Source: Lentzea flava (GTDB taxonomy: Bacteria; Actinomycetota; Actinomycetes; Mycobacteriales; Pseudonocardiaceae). Taken from it: a stretch of DNA of 64,000 nucleotides. The stretch spans positions 1-64,000 of the forward strand of contig NZ_BMRE01000010.1 of NCBI RefSeq assembly GCF_014648475.1, written 5' to 3'. This document shows, piece after piece, positions 42,709 through 50,601 of the stretch (position 1 is its first letter; each line of letters begins with the position of its first letter). Below the pieces are notes generated by a model. It was given only the letters and a program-made list of their open reading frames with translations, ran no database searches and was not told where the DNA came from. The position numbers were made by a program, and so were the translations under genes.

Positions 42709-43182
42709 TCACACCGGCTTGGTGTAGCGGTGGGCAGGCACCGGGATGGGACCGTCCGGATGGGGTGCCTGGTGGTCGAACAGGCCCTCGTCGGTCCAGC
42801 CCTGGCGTTCGTAGAACCGCCGGGCGCGCGTGTTCCCCGCCACCACCGCCAGCCACGCGACGGCGTGCCCACCAGCGGCGACGTCCTGTTCGGCGGCCCG
42901 CAGAAGCGCGGACGCGACACCGGATCCGCGGTGGGAGGCGGAGACGTAGACCTGCTCGACCTCGTCTCCGACGACCATCACGAACCCGGCCACCTCACCG
43001 TTCACGGTCGCGACGGTGGTGTGCCGGACGTGCTCCAACGCCCGTGGCTCGAACGACTCCTCCGGCCGCGCGTCGACGAGCTGCTGCGGCACGTTGCCGA
43101 GGTGCGCGTCGCACCAGCCGGAATACCAGATCCCGGCGATCGCCGGAGCGTCCGCCGGGGTCGCGCGCCGCAGCTCCACCAT
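42709..43182 (-). CDS. GNAT-family N-acetyltransferase
   Basis: A 157-aa acetyltransferase: RRATPADAPAIAGIWYSGWC, VAGFVMVVGDEVEQVYVSA, the acetyl-CoA P-loop SHRGSGVASALLRAAE, and AVVAGNTRARRFYERQGW. The ATG overlaps the stop of the DUF4232 gene by one base (TGATG), so translation is coupled. Substrate unknown. Confidence 0.9.
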   Translation of the reverse strand: MVELRRATPADAPAIAGIWYSGWCDAHLGNVPQQLVDARPEESFEPRALEHVRHTTVATVNGEVAGFVMVVGDEVEQVYVSASHRGSGVASALLRAAEQDVAAGGHAVAWLAVVAGNTRARRFYERQGWTDEGLFDHQAPHPDGPIPVPAHRYTKPV

Positions 43183-43763
43183 CACCGGTACCAGGCCCTG
43201 ACGCCCATCCGGCCGGTGCTGCCGAGGTCGATGTGGATGTCCCTCTGCGGGGAAACCGGCAGCAACGACTGCACCGCACCGCCCGGCGCGGCCGCGATGT
43301 CGACGTGGCTGCCCACCTGCGGCGGCTCGTCCGACGTGTAGGTGTTGCGCCACATGAACGCGCTCTTCGCGCTCTCCCCCGGCTGCACCACGATCGGCTG
43401 CGGCGCGTCGTCGAACCCGCCGACGACGGCGATGCCGCCCGAGCCGTTGATGATCTCGACGGCCAGCGGCTGCCAGTGCTCGTCGAGCAGCTTGACCTGC
43501 GGGTAGCCGTTCAGCTCGACCGGTTGCGTGCCGCAGTTGACCACCTCGACGGACATCACGCGCAGGCCCATCGCCGCGTCGGTGTAGCCCGAAATGAACC
43601 GCAGCCCCGTGGCACACGACGGCTCGCCCGACGTCGGCGTGGCCAGCGAGACCGGCTGTGCTCCGGCCGGTTCCGGCAACGGCCGCACGTCAGGACGCGC
43701 GCCGCACCCGGCCAGACCGGCGAGCGCGGCCAGCACCACGAGAATCCTGCCCCCAGTTCTCAT
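43182..43763 (-). CDS. DUF4232 lipoprotein
   Basis: A 193-aa lipoprotein with signal MRTGGRILVVLAALAGLAGC and a DUF4232 beta-sandwich domain: CATGLRFISGYTDAAMGLRV, VEVVNCGTQPVELNGYPQVK and SAFMWRNTYT. Such proteins are common in actinobacterial envelopes and have no assigned function. ATG 43763 is used; ATG 43775 would add four residues. It is coupled to the downstream GNAT gene. Confidence 0.85.
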   Translation of the reverse strand: MRTGGRILVVLAALAGLAGCGARPDVRPLPEPAGAQPVSLATPTSGEPSCATGLRFISGYTDAAMGLRVMSVEVVNCGTQPVELNGYPQVKLLDEHWQPLAVEIINGSGGIAVVGGFDDAPQPIVVQPGESAKSAFMWRNTYTSDEPPQVGSHVDIAAAPGGAVQSLLPVSPQRDIHIDLGSTGRMGVRAWYR

Positions 43764-43961
43764 GCGATCGATCATGCCACAGGCGCGGATTCCCGCCTCT
43801 GGGAATGAACGAGATGTCCGGTCCGGCGGCAGGCACAACCTCGACCAAACTTGAGACTGGCGAGCCGATCACGAGCGGGAAAGCCAAGTACGGCGAACGC
43901 GTTGTGTCACGCGCACCGGTGCGGCCGATGCCGTGCGCAGGCCAAGTTGATTCACGCACAA

Positions 43962-43995
43962 CGCCCCCTTGCCGGCCGAGGCTGACAAGGGGGCG
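43962..43995 (-). terminator. 10-bp hairpin downstream of the chitinase gene
   Basis: CGCCCCCTTG (43962-43971) pairs perfectly with CAAGGGGGCG (43986-43995) around a 14-nt loop. It is 49 nt beyond the chitinase stop and also lies between that gene and the DUF4232 operon on the same strand. The adjacent tract is only mildly T-rich. The remaining ~200 bp between 43764 and 43961 shows no gene. Confidence 0.55.
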
Positions 43996-44044
43996 CTCCC
44001 TGCGACGGGTTGAGCCGTGCAGACAACCCGAAGAACGGAACGGA

Positions 44045-46369
44045 TCAGACGCGTTCCCACAGCGCCGGGACGTTCGGCGGTTCCCAGCCGGTCAGCGAGG
44101 TGTGCGCCTGACGGCAGCGGTAGGTCGCTCCGCCGTACGTCACCTGCGCGCCCGTGGCGTAGTAGGTGTTGGGCGCCCAGGCACTGCCACCTGGGTTGGA
44201 CGTAGTAGTTGTGGTTGTAGTGGTTGTGGTCGAAGTAGTCGTCGTCGGCGGAGTGCCACCACCACGTGGGAGGTCTCCGGCGATGACGTAACTGGTGCCG
44301 CCGAAGGTGAACGTGAAGTTCGATGGCGAGGCGATCGGCATGTAGTAGTTCAGCCGGAGATCGACCGACGCGTTCGGCGCGATGGTCTGCCAGCTCGGCA
44401 ACGTCACGACGACGTGCTGGAAGTCGCCGCGCAGGCCACCGGCGTTGGAGCCGCTGTGGCCTCTCGTCGCGACGGAGAGCCCGAAGCCGGACTGGTCGGT
44501 CATGCTGCCCGGCGCGCTGGTGCCGTAGTCGAACTCGATGCGCGTGCCACCGGGGATCGTCGTGGTGGAGCCGTTGGTGATGCGCATCGTCGGGTTGATC
44601 GGGTAGTTGTTGTCGCCCAACGCGAACCCGCTCACGCTCACGCTGACGTTCAGAACGGTGGACGGCATCGTGCGACCAGCCTTCGACGCGCCGTAAGGTG
44701 CCGCGCCTCGCAAACCGTCATTGATCTTCGACAGCAGCGTGTCGCCGATGTAATACTGGCTCTTGGCGCTGTCGTAGGCGTAGTCACCCGCCAGCTCCCA
44801 GATCATGATGCCGCCGATGCCCTTGCTCGCCACGTAGCTCGCCTTGGCCGCGATCGACACATCGTCCTCAGTGGACAGGAACACGCCCTTGGAGCTGTTC
44901 CACAGCCACGGTGTCACCATCGTGCTGTTGTAGTTGCGGGTGTAGGTTCCGGTGAGCCGGTCGTCCGGGTCGTTGACCGGGTCGAGGCCGTACTTGGTGA
45001 GGTAGTCCGGTGTGATGCCGTTCTGCAGGTTCATGGCGTGCCACATGGGGTTCACGCCCGACGGCACCTCCATGCCGTTCAGCTCGTCGTGCCACAGGTT
45101 GTCGATCCCGATCGCACCGTTTCCACAAGGGACGGTCGAGCCGACGGACGAGCCGGTGCCGGGCGGGCACTTCGCCTGGTCCGGCAGGGCCGCGCGGCCC
45201 CACAACCCGTTCGTGCCACCGGTGACGCCTCGCCAGCCGCGGGTGTAGAAGCCGACGCCGATGTTGATGCGGCCGGGCGGCATCGCGCCGCGGAAGTAGT
45301 GGTAGGCCCAGTCGGTGTTGAGGTAGCCCTGCCCGTCGTACTGCGGTGTCGTGTACACCTGCCAGTGCGCCAGCTCGGCGTCCTGGCCGTTGTCGTACAA
45401 CGCGGCGTTCGGGCCCACGAAGTGGTTCCACGCGCCGTGCAGGTCGTAGCTCATGATGTTCACGTAGTCGAGGTATCGCGTGACGCCGTAGACCTCCTGG
45501 CCGCGCAACAACCATCCGGACGCCGGAACCGCTGCCGTGAGCAGGTAGTGCCTGCCGTCGGCGGCACCGGCCCGGTCGAGCTTGTCGCGCAACGTCCGCA
45601 TCAGGTTCTCGTAGCCGGTCCACAACGTGCCGCGGTTGGCGTTGGAGATCCAGAAGTCGTCGGGGTTTCCGGCGTAGTTGTTCGAGGTCGCGTACTCGTA
45701 GTCGATGTCCGCGCCGTTGAACCCGTACTGCCGCAGGAAGGCCACGACCGAGTCGGCGAACGTGTCGATCGACGCCTGCGACTGGGCGAGCTTGTAGAAC
45801 CCACCAGTGGCGGTGCGCGACCCGTCCGGGTTGAGGATCCCGCCCGACTCGGCCCAGCCACCGATCGAGATCAGCGTCTTCACGGCCGGGTTCTGCTTCT
45901 TGTACTTGGTCAGCAGGTTGAAGTGTCCCTTGTAGGACAACGACGGATCCATCTCCGCACCCGGCACCCCCGGCCACTCCATGCCGGTCGACGCGTTGTT
46001 CGCGCCCGCGGGCCCGACGGAGATCCGATTGTCCGTACCGATGTGCGCGAACGCGTAGTTGAGGTGCGTGACCTTGCTCCACGGGATGTTGCTCGCGAGG
46101 TACGCGGGCGCGCCGTTCTTCCCCGTGCGCCAGCTGGTGAAGTACCCGATCACCCGGCGGGAGTGACCGGCCCCCAGCAGTTCACGGCCGGCGGTGTCGT
46201 AGGCGGTGCAGTACGGGGTGTCGACGCCGGGCGTGCGGTAGAGGCCGTCCGGGCGGCAGTCCTCGTGCCCGGCGGCCTGCGACGGTGCCGGATCGACGAG
46301 CGCGACGAGGCCCGCGATGGTCACGAGGGCCGCCAGCAGGGGGAGGATCTTTCCGGAGAATCTGCGCAT
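44045..46369 (-). CDS. secreted GH18 chitinase with C-terminal CBM5/12
   Basis: A 774-aa secreted endochitinase. Signal peptide 1-33 (LLAALVTIAGLVALV, cut near SQA); GH18 catalytic domain ~70-560 with SIGGW and the catalytic motif FNGADIDYEY (Glu225) and MSYDLHGAWN; a beta-sandwich domain ~600-700 (LNVSVSVSGFALGDNNYPIN); a Thr-only linker around residues 705-722; and a CBM5/12 ending WERV. AGGAGG lies 6 nt before the ATG. A DasR-like site and an 18-bp palindrome lie upstream, consistent with control by chitin breakdown products. Confidence 0.93.
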   Translation of the reverse strand: MRRFSGKILPLLAALVTIAGLVALVDPAPSQAAGHEDCRPDGLYRTPGVDTPYCTAYDTAGRELLGAGHSRRVIGYFTSWRTGKNGAPAYLASNIPWSKVTHLNYAFAHIGTDNRISVGPAGANNASTGMEWPGVPGAEMDPSLSYKGHFNLLTKYKKQNPAVKTLISIGGWAESGGILNPDGSRTATGGFYKLAQSQASIDTFADSVVAFLRQYGFNGADIDYEYATSNNYAGNPDDFWISNANRGTLWTGYENLMRTLRDKLDRAGAADGRHYLLTAAVPASGWLLRGQEVYGVTRYLDYVNIMSYDLHGAWNHFVGPNAALYDNGQDAELAHWQVYTTPQYDGQGYLNTDWAYHYFRGAMPPGRINIGVGFYTRGWRGVTGGTNGLWGRAALPDQAKCPPGTGSSVGSTVPCGNGAIGIDNLWHDELNGMEVPSGVNPMWHAMNLQNGITPDYLTKYGLDPVNDPDDRLTGTYTRNYNSTMVTPWLWNSSKGVFLSTEDDVSIAAKASYVASKGIGGIMIWELAGDYAYDSAKSQYYIGDTLLSKINDGLRGAAPYGASKAGRTMPSTVLNVSVSVSGFALGDNNYPINPTMRITNGSTTTIPGGTRIEFDYGTSAPGSMTDQSGFGLSVATRGHSGSNAGGLRGDFQHVVVTLPSWQTIAPNASVDLRLNYYMPIASPSNFTFTFGGTSYVIAGDLPRGGGTPPTTTTSTTTTTTTTTTSNPGGSAWAPNTYYATGAQVTYGGATYRCRQAHTSLTGWEPPNVPALWERV

Positions 46370-46413
46370 GCCGAACCTCCTGCAGGGAGGCGGCCTGTGG
46401 CATCAAGCATGGA

Positions 46414-46431
46414 ACCGGGACACGTCCCGGT
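46414..46431. promoter_or_regulatory. 18-bp palindrome upstream of the chitinase gene
   Basis: ACCGGGAC-AC-GTCCCGGT is a perfect 8-2-8 inverted repeat, 45 bp upstream of the chitinase ATG, between the DasR-like site and the gene. It may be an operator or a hairpin in the leader. Confidence 0.45.
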
Positions 46432-46436
46432 CAATA

Positions 46437-46452
46437 CGAGGTATAGACCAAT
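46437..46452. promoter_or_regulatory. DasR-like (dre) site upstream of the chitinase gene
   Basis: CGAGGTATAGACCAAT matches 12 of 16 positions of ACTGGTCTAGACCAAT, keeping the core GGT.TAGACCAAT. Known Streptomyces chitinase promoters are controlled by DasR through such elements, or by a similar direct repeat. Its position about 70 bp upstream of a GH18 gene makes a functional role plausible. Confidence 0.55.
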
Positions 46453-46463
46453 CAAGCTTATAG

Positions 46464-46492
46464 TTGACATCGACTAGTCAGAGTCGGATAGT
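46464..46492 (+). promoter_or_regulatory. sigma-70-type promoter of the padR operon
   Basis: TTGACA (46464-46469), a 17-nt spacer and GATAGT (46487-46492). The expected start near 46499 leaves a short leader to AAGGAGG (46504-46510). The direct repeat ATAGTTGAC (46460-46468 and 46488-46496, 28 bp apart) covers both hexamers, a natural position for an autoregulating PadR operator. Confidence 0.7.
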
Positions 46493-46515
46493 TGACTTCA
46501 ACCAAGGAGGTCGAG

Positions 46516-47106
46516 TTGCGCCGCAAGGTGTCGAACCCGCTGGCCCTGGCCGTGCTGGCCCACCTCGTGCTGGGTCCGCAGCACCCGTACGAACTGGGCA
46601 AACAGCTCAAGGAGACGGGCAAGGACCGCAACATCAAGTTCAACCGCGGCTCGCTCTACATGGTCGTCGAGCAGCTGCGGAAGGCCGGATTCGTCGCCGA
46701 GCAGGAGACCGTCAAGGACACCCAGCGGCCCGAACGCACGATCTACGCGCTGACCGACGAAGGCCGTGCCGAGCTGTACGACTGGATGCGCGAGCTCGTC
46801 CGCGACCCGGTGCACGAGTACCCGCAGTTCGGCGTGGCGCTGTCGTTGATCTCGGTGCTGGATCCGGCGGAGGCCGTGGAGTTGCTCCGCGCCCGCTCCG
46901 CAGCACTCGCGAAGGACATCGAGAACACGCGCGCGATGGTCGGTCAGGCGACCGGCGACGGGGTCGAGTGGATCTTCCTCGTCGAGGAGGAGTACCGGAT
47001 CTCGTTGCTGGAGGCCGAACTCCGGCTGGTCGAGAAGCTCACGGGGGAACTGGCGAAAACCGAGTACCAGGACAAGTGGCACGAGATCTTCGGGAGGGAA
47101 CGATGA
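46516..47106 (+). CDS. PadR-family transcriptional regulator
   Basis: A 196-aa regulator with an N-terminal winged helix: SNPLALAVLAHLVLGPQHPY, ELGKQLKETGKD, KFNRGSLYMVVEQLRKAGFV and RTIYALTDEGRAEL. A C-terminal helical dimerisation region follows. TTG 46516 is chosen as start because AAGGAGG stands 5 nt upstream; an upstream in-frame TTG (46492) has none. Its stop overlaps the ATG of the monooxygenase gene, so the regulator probably controls that gene together with itself. Confidence 0.88.
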   Translation: MRRKVSNPLALAVLAHLVLGPQHPYELGKQLKETGKDRNIKFNRGSLYMVVEQLRKAGFVAEQETVKDTQRPERTIYALTDEGRAELYDWMRELVRDPVHEYPQFGVALSLISVLDPAEAVELLRARSAALAKDIENTRAMVGQATGDGVEWIFLVEEEYRISLLEAELRLVEKLTGELAKTEYQDKWHEIFGRER

Positions 47107-48245
47107 AGGCGTTGGTCATCGGGGGCGGGATCGCGGGACCTGCGACGGCACTCGCTCTGCGCAAGGCGGGCATCGACTCGGTCGTGTTCGAGGCGTACGA
47201 CGGCACCGCGGACGACGTCGGCGGGGTCCTCAGCGTGGCGCCCAACGGCCTGGCGGCGTTGCGGATCGTCGGGTTGGACTCCGATTTCGGCGAGCCGGTT
47301 CGCCGCATGGTCATGGCGGACAACAGAGGCCGTGTGCTCGGCAGCGTCGAGGGTGAGCCAAGCCGGGTGGTGTGGCGGGCCGATCTGTACCGCCGCCTGC
47401 GTGATCTCGCGACGGCACAACAGATCAAGGTCGAGCACGGCAAGCGCCTGGTGGACGTGCAGACCCGCGAGGACGGTGTCGTCGCGACGTTTTCCGACGG
47501 CAGCACCGAATCGGGCGATCTGCTGGTGGGTGCCGACGGCATCCGCTCGACGGTCCGCACGATCATCGACCCGGCCGCGCCCGGCCCCGAGTACGTCGGC
47601 CTGCTGGGATTCGGTTCGCACGCCGTGAACAGCGGCGTGCGGTGCGATCCGGAGACGATGTACTTCGTCTTCGGCAGCTCGTTCCTCGGCTACTGGGCCC
47701 AGCCGGACGGCACCATCGCCTGGTTCAACAACCTCGCCGTCGCGGAACCGATGACGGCTGCCGAGATCGCCGCCGTCCCGAGCAGCACCTGGATGGCACG
47801 GCTGCGCGAGGCCTACGGGGACGACATGCCGGCGAAACAACTGCTGGCGCACAGCGAAACGGTGATCGGCGGCCTGCCGCTGGAGATCATGCCGAGCGTC
47901 CCGCGCTGGCACCGCGACCGCATGGTGCTCGTCGGCGACTCGGCCCACGCGCCCAGCGCCAGCTCCGGCCAGGGCGCCTCACTCGCGGCTGAGTCCGCCG
48001 TGCAACTGGCCAGGTGCCTGCGCGACATCCGGGACGTCCCAACGGCTTTCGCCACCTACGAGCGCCTGCGCCGCCCACGGGTGGAAGCGATCGCGGCCCG
48101 CGCGGCCCGCACCAACAGCAACAAGCGCGGCATCGGCCCAATCACCCGGCTGCTGATGCCGTTGGTGATGAAGACGGTGGGGCAGCGGGCGTTCACGAGG
48201 GACCAGAACTACCGCATCGACTGGGACGCTCAGGTCAGCCGGTAG
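47103..48245 (+). CDS. FAD-dependent monooxygenase (class A)
   Basis: A 380-aa flavoprotein hydroxylase. N-terminal FAD motif VIGGGIAGPATALALRKAG; VWRADLYRRLRDLA with the Arg typical of the family; the DG motif LLVGADGIRSTVR; and the GD motif VLVGDSAHAPSASSGQGASL. Together with the PadR regulator (ATGA overlap) it resembles inducible detoxification pairs acting on aromatic or polyketide-like compounds, though substrate is unknown. Its 3' end overlaps the convergent response-regulator gene by 16 nt. Confidence 0.88.
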   Translation: MKALVIGGGIAGPATALALRKAGIDSVVFEAYDGTADDVGGVLSVAPNGLAALRIVGLDSDFGEPVRRMVMADNRGRVLGSVEGEPSRVVWRADLYRRLRDLATAQQIKVEHGKRLVDVQTREDGVVATFSDGSTESGDLLVGADGIRSTVRTIIDPAAPGPEYVGLLGFGSHAVNSGVRCDPETMYFVFGSSFLGYWAQPDGTIAWFNNLAVAEPMTAAEIAAVPSSTWMARLREAYGDDMPAKQLLAHSETVIGGLPLEIMPSVPRWHRDRMVLVGDSAHAPSASSGQGASLAAESAVQLARCLRDIRDVPTAFATYERLRRPRVEAIAARAARTNSNKRGIGPITRLLMPLVMKTVGQRAFTRDQNYRIDWDAQVSR

Positions 48246-48901
48246 CCGTGCGCGGGCCGGTTCGCCATGCCGTACCTCGGTTGGACCTCGGCCTTGCCGA
48301 TCGTCACGAGGTGCTCCAGGTAACGGCGCGCACTCACGCGCGACAACCCGGCCCGTTCGCCGACCTCCTGCGCCGAGAGGTCGTTCTCGCTGTCCCGCAA
48401 CGCATCCGTGACGAGGCGCAGCGTCACCGCCGACAGCCCCTTGGGCATCGACGGCGTGCGCGGGCGGTTGTGCAGCAGCTGGTCGACCTCGTCCTGGTCC
48501 AGCACCTGCCCGAGCCGCTGCACCTCGATGCGCTGGGCGAGGTACTCCCGCATCCGGTCGAGGAAGGCCGTGCGGGTGAACGGTTTCACGAGGTAGTTGT
48601 CCACTCCCCTGGACATGGCCTGCCGCACGGTTTCCCGTTCCCGCGCGGCCGTGACCGCGATGACGTCGACCGGCGGGCCGCTGCGAGCGCGCAACCGGGC
48701 GAGCACCTCCAGTCCCGACATGTCCGGGAGGTGGATGTCGAGCAGCACGAGATCGGGCCGCAACGCCTCCACCGCCCGCAACGCCTCGCCGCCGCGGTGC
48801 GCCTCCCCGACGACCTCGAACTCGGGCAGGGCCTCCAGGAAGCCGCGGTGGATCGCCGCCACGGCGAAGTCGTCGTCGACGACCAGGGTCCGCACGCTCA
48901 T
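48230..48901 (-). CDS. CitB/DcuR-type response regulator
   Basis: A 223-aa regulator. The receiver has VVDDDFAVAAIHRGFLEAL, the Asp in LVLLDIHLPDMSG and the Lys in NYLVKPFTR. The C-terminal helix-turn-helix (DLSAQEVGERAGLSRVSARR, YLEHLVTIGKAEV) is of the CitB/DcuR kind, which governs uptake of di- and tricarboxylates. The ATG overlaps the kinase stop by 4 nt. Its natural target is the divergent TctCBA operon. Confidence 0.92.
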   Translation of the reverse strand: MSVRTLVVDDDFAVAAIHRGFLEALPEFEVVGEAHRGGEALRAVEALRPDLVLLDIHLPDMSGLEVLARLRARSGPPVDVIAVTAARERETVRQAMSRGVDNYLVKPFTRTAFLDRMREYLAQRIEVQRLGQVLDQDEVDQLLHNRPRTPSMPKGLSAVTLRLVTDALRDSENDLSAQEVGERAGLSRVSARRYLEHLVTIGKAEVQPRYGMANRPAHGYRLT

Positions 48902-50466
48902 CGGTTCCCCGTTTCCGGCAGCCACACGTCGAACGACGCGCCGCCGAGCTCCGAGTCGGTGATCGCCACCCGGCCGCTGCGCCGGGTGACCACCCTCGAC
49001 ACCAATGCGAGTCCTATCCCCCGGTCGGCGTCCTTGGAACTGACGCCCAGGTCGAAGATCCGGCCGCGTTGCGACTCCGCCACTCCCGGCCCGTCGTCGT
49101 CCACGACCATCCGCACGCCTCGATCGGACGAGCGGACCAGCACGCGCACGATGCCACCGGTCTCCACGGCGTCCACCGCGTTGTCCACGAGGTTGCCCAG
49201 CACGGTCAGCGCGTCGTCGCCCGCGCGGATGTCGACCGCGCTCTCCGGATCCAGCCGCAGCTCCACACCGCGCTCGTGCGCGGTCGAGGACTTCGCGAGC
49301 AGCAAGGCCGCCAGCGCCGGGTCCGCGTTCGCGCCGTCGATGATGTCCGCGGTGATCGAACCCGCTCCGCCGACGCGTTCGATGTAGGCGACGGCGTCGG
49401 CCGGCCGGTCCAGCTCCAGCAACCCGCCGATGACGTGCAGGTGGTTCGAGAACTCGTGGGCCTGCGCGCGCAACACCTCGGTGACGGTGCGCTGGCCGTC
49501 CAGCTCGCGCAACGCGTCGTGCAGTTCGGTGCGGTCGCGCAACGTCAGCACGACACCGACGGCACGGCCGTGTGTCTTCGCCGTCATCCTGTTCGCGACC
49601 AGGACCCGTTCTCCCGCAAGGACGAGCCGGTCCGCCACGTCGTCGTCGCCGCGCGCCAGGCCCAGCAGTCCGTCGTCGAGAACCTCCGCCGCCGGCTGTC
49701 CGCTCGGATCGCCGGTCAACCCCAGCAGGCGCATCGCCTCGTCGTTGACCAGCGCCAGCTTCTCCTGATCGTCAACGGCGACCACGCCTTCGCGGATGCC
49801 GTGCAGCATGGCGTCCCTGGTTTCCAGCAGCTGCGCGATCTCGGCGGGTTCGAGCCGGAACGTGCGGCGCCGGACCAGTTGCGTGATCAGGGCCGCCCCG
49901 AGCACCCCGACCAGCGCGGCGGCGGCCAGCCAGCCGATCAGCTCCGGCAGGTCCTCCGCCAGGTCGTCGGACAGCTGGCTCTCCAGGATGCCCACCGAGG
50001 CCATGCCGATGATCCGCCCGTCGGCCGCCCGCACCGGCACCTTCGCCCGCAACGACGTGCCGAGCGTGCCGGTCTCGGTGCCGACGAACACCTCGCCGGA
50101 CAGCGCGGCGGTCGGGTCGGTCGAGACGCGCTCGCCGATGCGGCTGGGATCGGGGTGCGCGTACCGGACGCCGTTGCGGTCGGTGACGACGACGTACGTC
50201 ACCTGTGACGCCTTGCGGATGAGTTCCGCCAACGGCTGGATGATCGCGGCCGGGTCCGGCGAGTCGAAGGCCTGCACGACCGTGGGCAGCTGGGCCACGC
50301 TCTCCGCGACCGACAGCATCCGGTCCTTGTACGCCTCGCGGATCCGATCGCTCTGCAACTTGGCCGCGAGCAGCCCGGCGGCACAGGTCGTCATCAGCAC
50401 GATGACCACCTGCAACACCAGCAGCGACACGCCCAGCGAGACGGACCGGCGAAACATGGAGTGCAT
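48898..50466 (-). CDS. CitA/DcuS-type sensor histidine kinase
   Basis: A 522-aa kinase: TM1 (VSLGVSLLVLQVVIVLMTTC), an extracytoplasmic PAS/Cache ligand domain (~40-170, with YVVVTDRNGVRYAHPDPSRI), TM2 (LIGWLAAAALVGVLGAALI), a cytosolic PAS (~220-320), the phospho-acceptor box LRAQAHEFSNHLHVIGGLLE, and an ATPase with LGNLVDNAVDA and GIGLALVSRVV. The architecture is that of citrate/C4-dicarboxylate sensors, so it probably detects the substrate imported by TctABC. Confidence 0.92.
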   Translation of the reverse strand: MHSMFRRSVSLGVSLLVLQVVIVLMTTCAAGLLAAKLQSDRIREAYKDRMLSVAESVAQLPTVVQAFDSPDPAAIIQPLAELIRKASQVTYVVVTDRNGVRYAHPDPSRIGERVSTDPTAALSGEVFVGTETGTLGTSLRAKVPVRAADGRIIGMASVGILESQLSDDLAEDLPELIGWLAAAALVGVLGAALITQLVRRRTFRLEPAEIAQLLETRDAMLHGIREGVVAVDDQEKLALVNDEAMRLLGLTGDPSGQPAAEVLDDGLLGLARGDDDVADRLVLAGERVLVANRMTAKTHGRAVGVVLTLRDRTELHDALRELDGQRTVTEVLRAQAHEFSNHLHVIGGLLELDRPADAVAYIERVGGAGSITADIIDGANADPALAALLLAKSSTAHERGVELRLDPESAVDIRAGDDALTVLGNLVDNAVDAVETGGIVRVLVRSSDRGVRMVVDDDGPGVAESQRGRIFDLGVSSKDADRGIGLALVSRVVTRRSGRVAITDSELGGASFDVWLPETGNR

Positions 50467-50502
50467 TCTTGCTCAATCCCTGTGAAACAGGTCACGAACA
50501 AA

Positions 50503-50529
50503 ACGACCAATACGTCTTTTACGACCGAT
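50503..50529. promoter_or_regulatory. 18-bp-spaced direct repeat in the kinase/tctC divergent region
   Basis: ACGACCAAT (50503-50511) and ACGACCGAT (50521-50529) differ by one base and are 18 bp apart start to start, between the divergent kinase and tctC genes. CCTGT-GAA-ACAGG lies just to the left (near 50479-50491). A response-regulator binding site is the likeliest reading. Confidence 0.45.
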
Positions 50530-50601
50530 GCTCGGCTTCTCACCGCGCCGCTACCTACCGTTCCCGCCCAACACCGGCAACGAAGCTGAGGAGTGGGCTC
50601 G

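Noticed and set aside
44197..44252. Repetitive ACC/ACT-like tract resembling a microsatellite
   Set aside because: It encodes the Thr-rich linker of the chitinase in frame and needs no other explanation.
43658..46477. A 939-codon plus-strand open frame opposite the chitinase gene
   Set aside because: It is rich in Arg/Val/Gly with no domain or membrane pattern, and the chitinase on the other strand is unmistakable. Long antisense frames are expected at this GC content.
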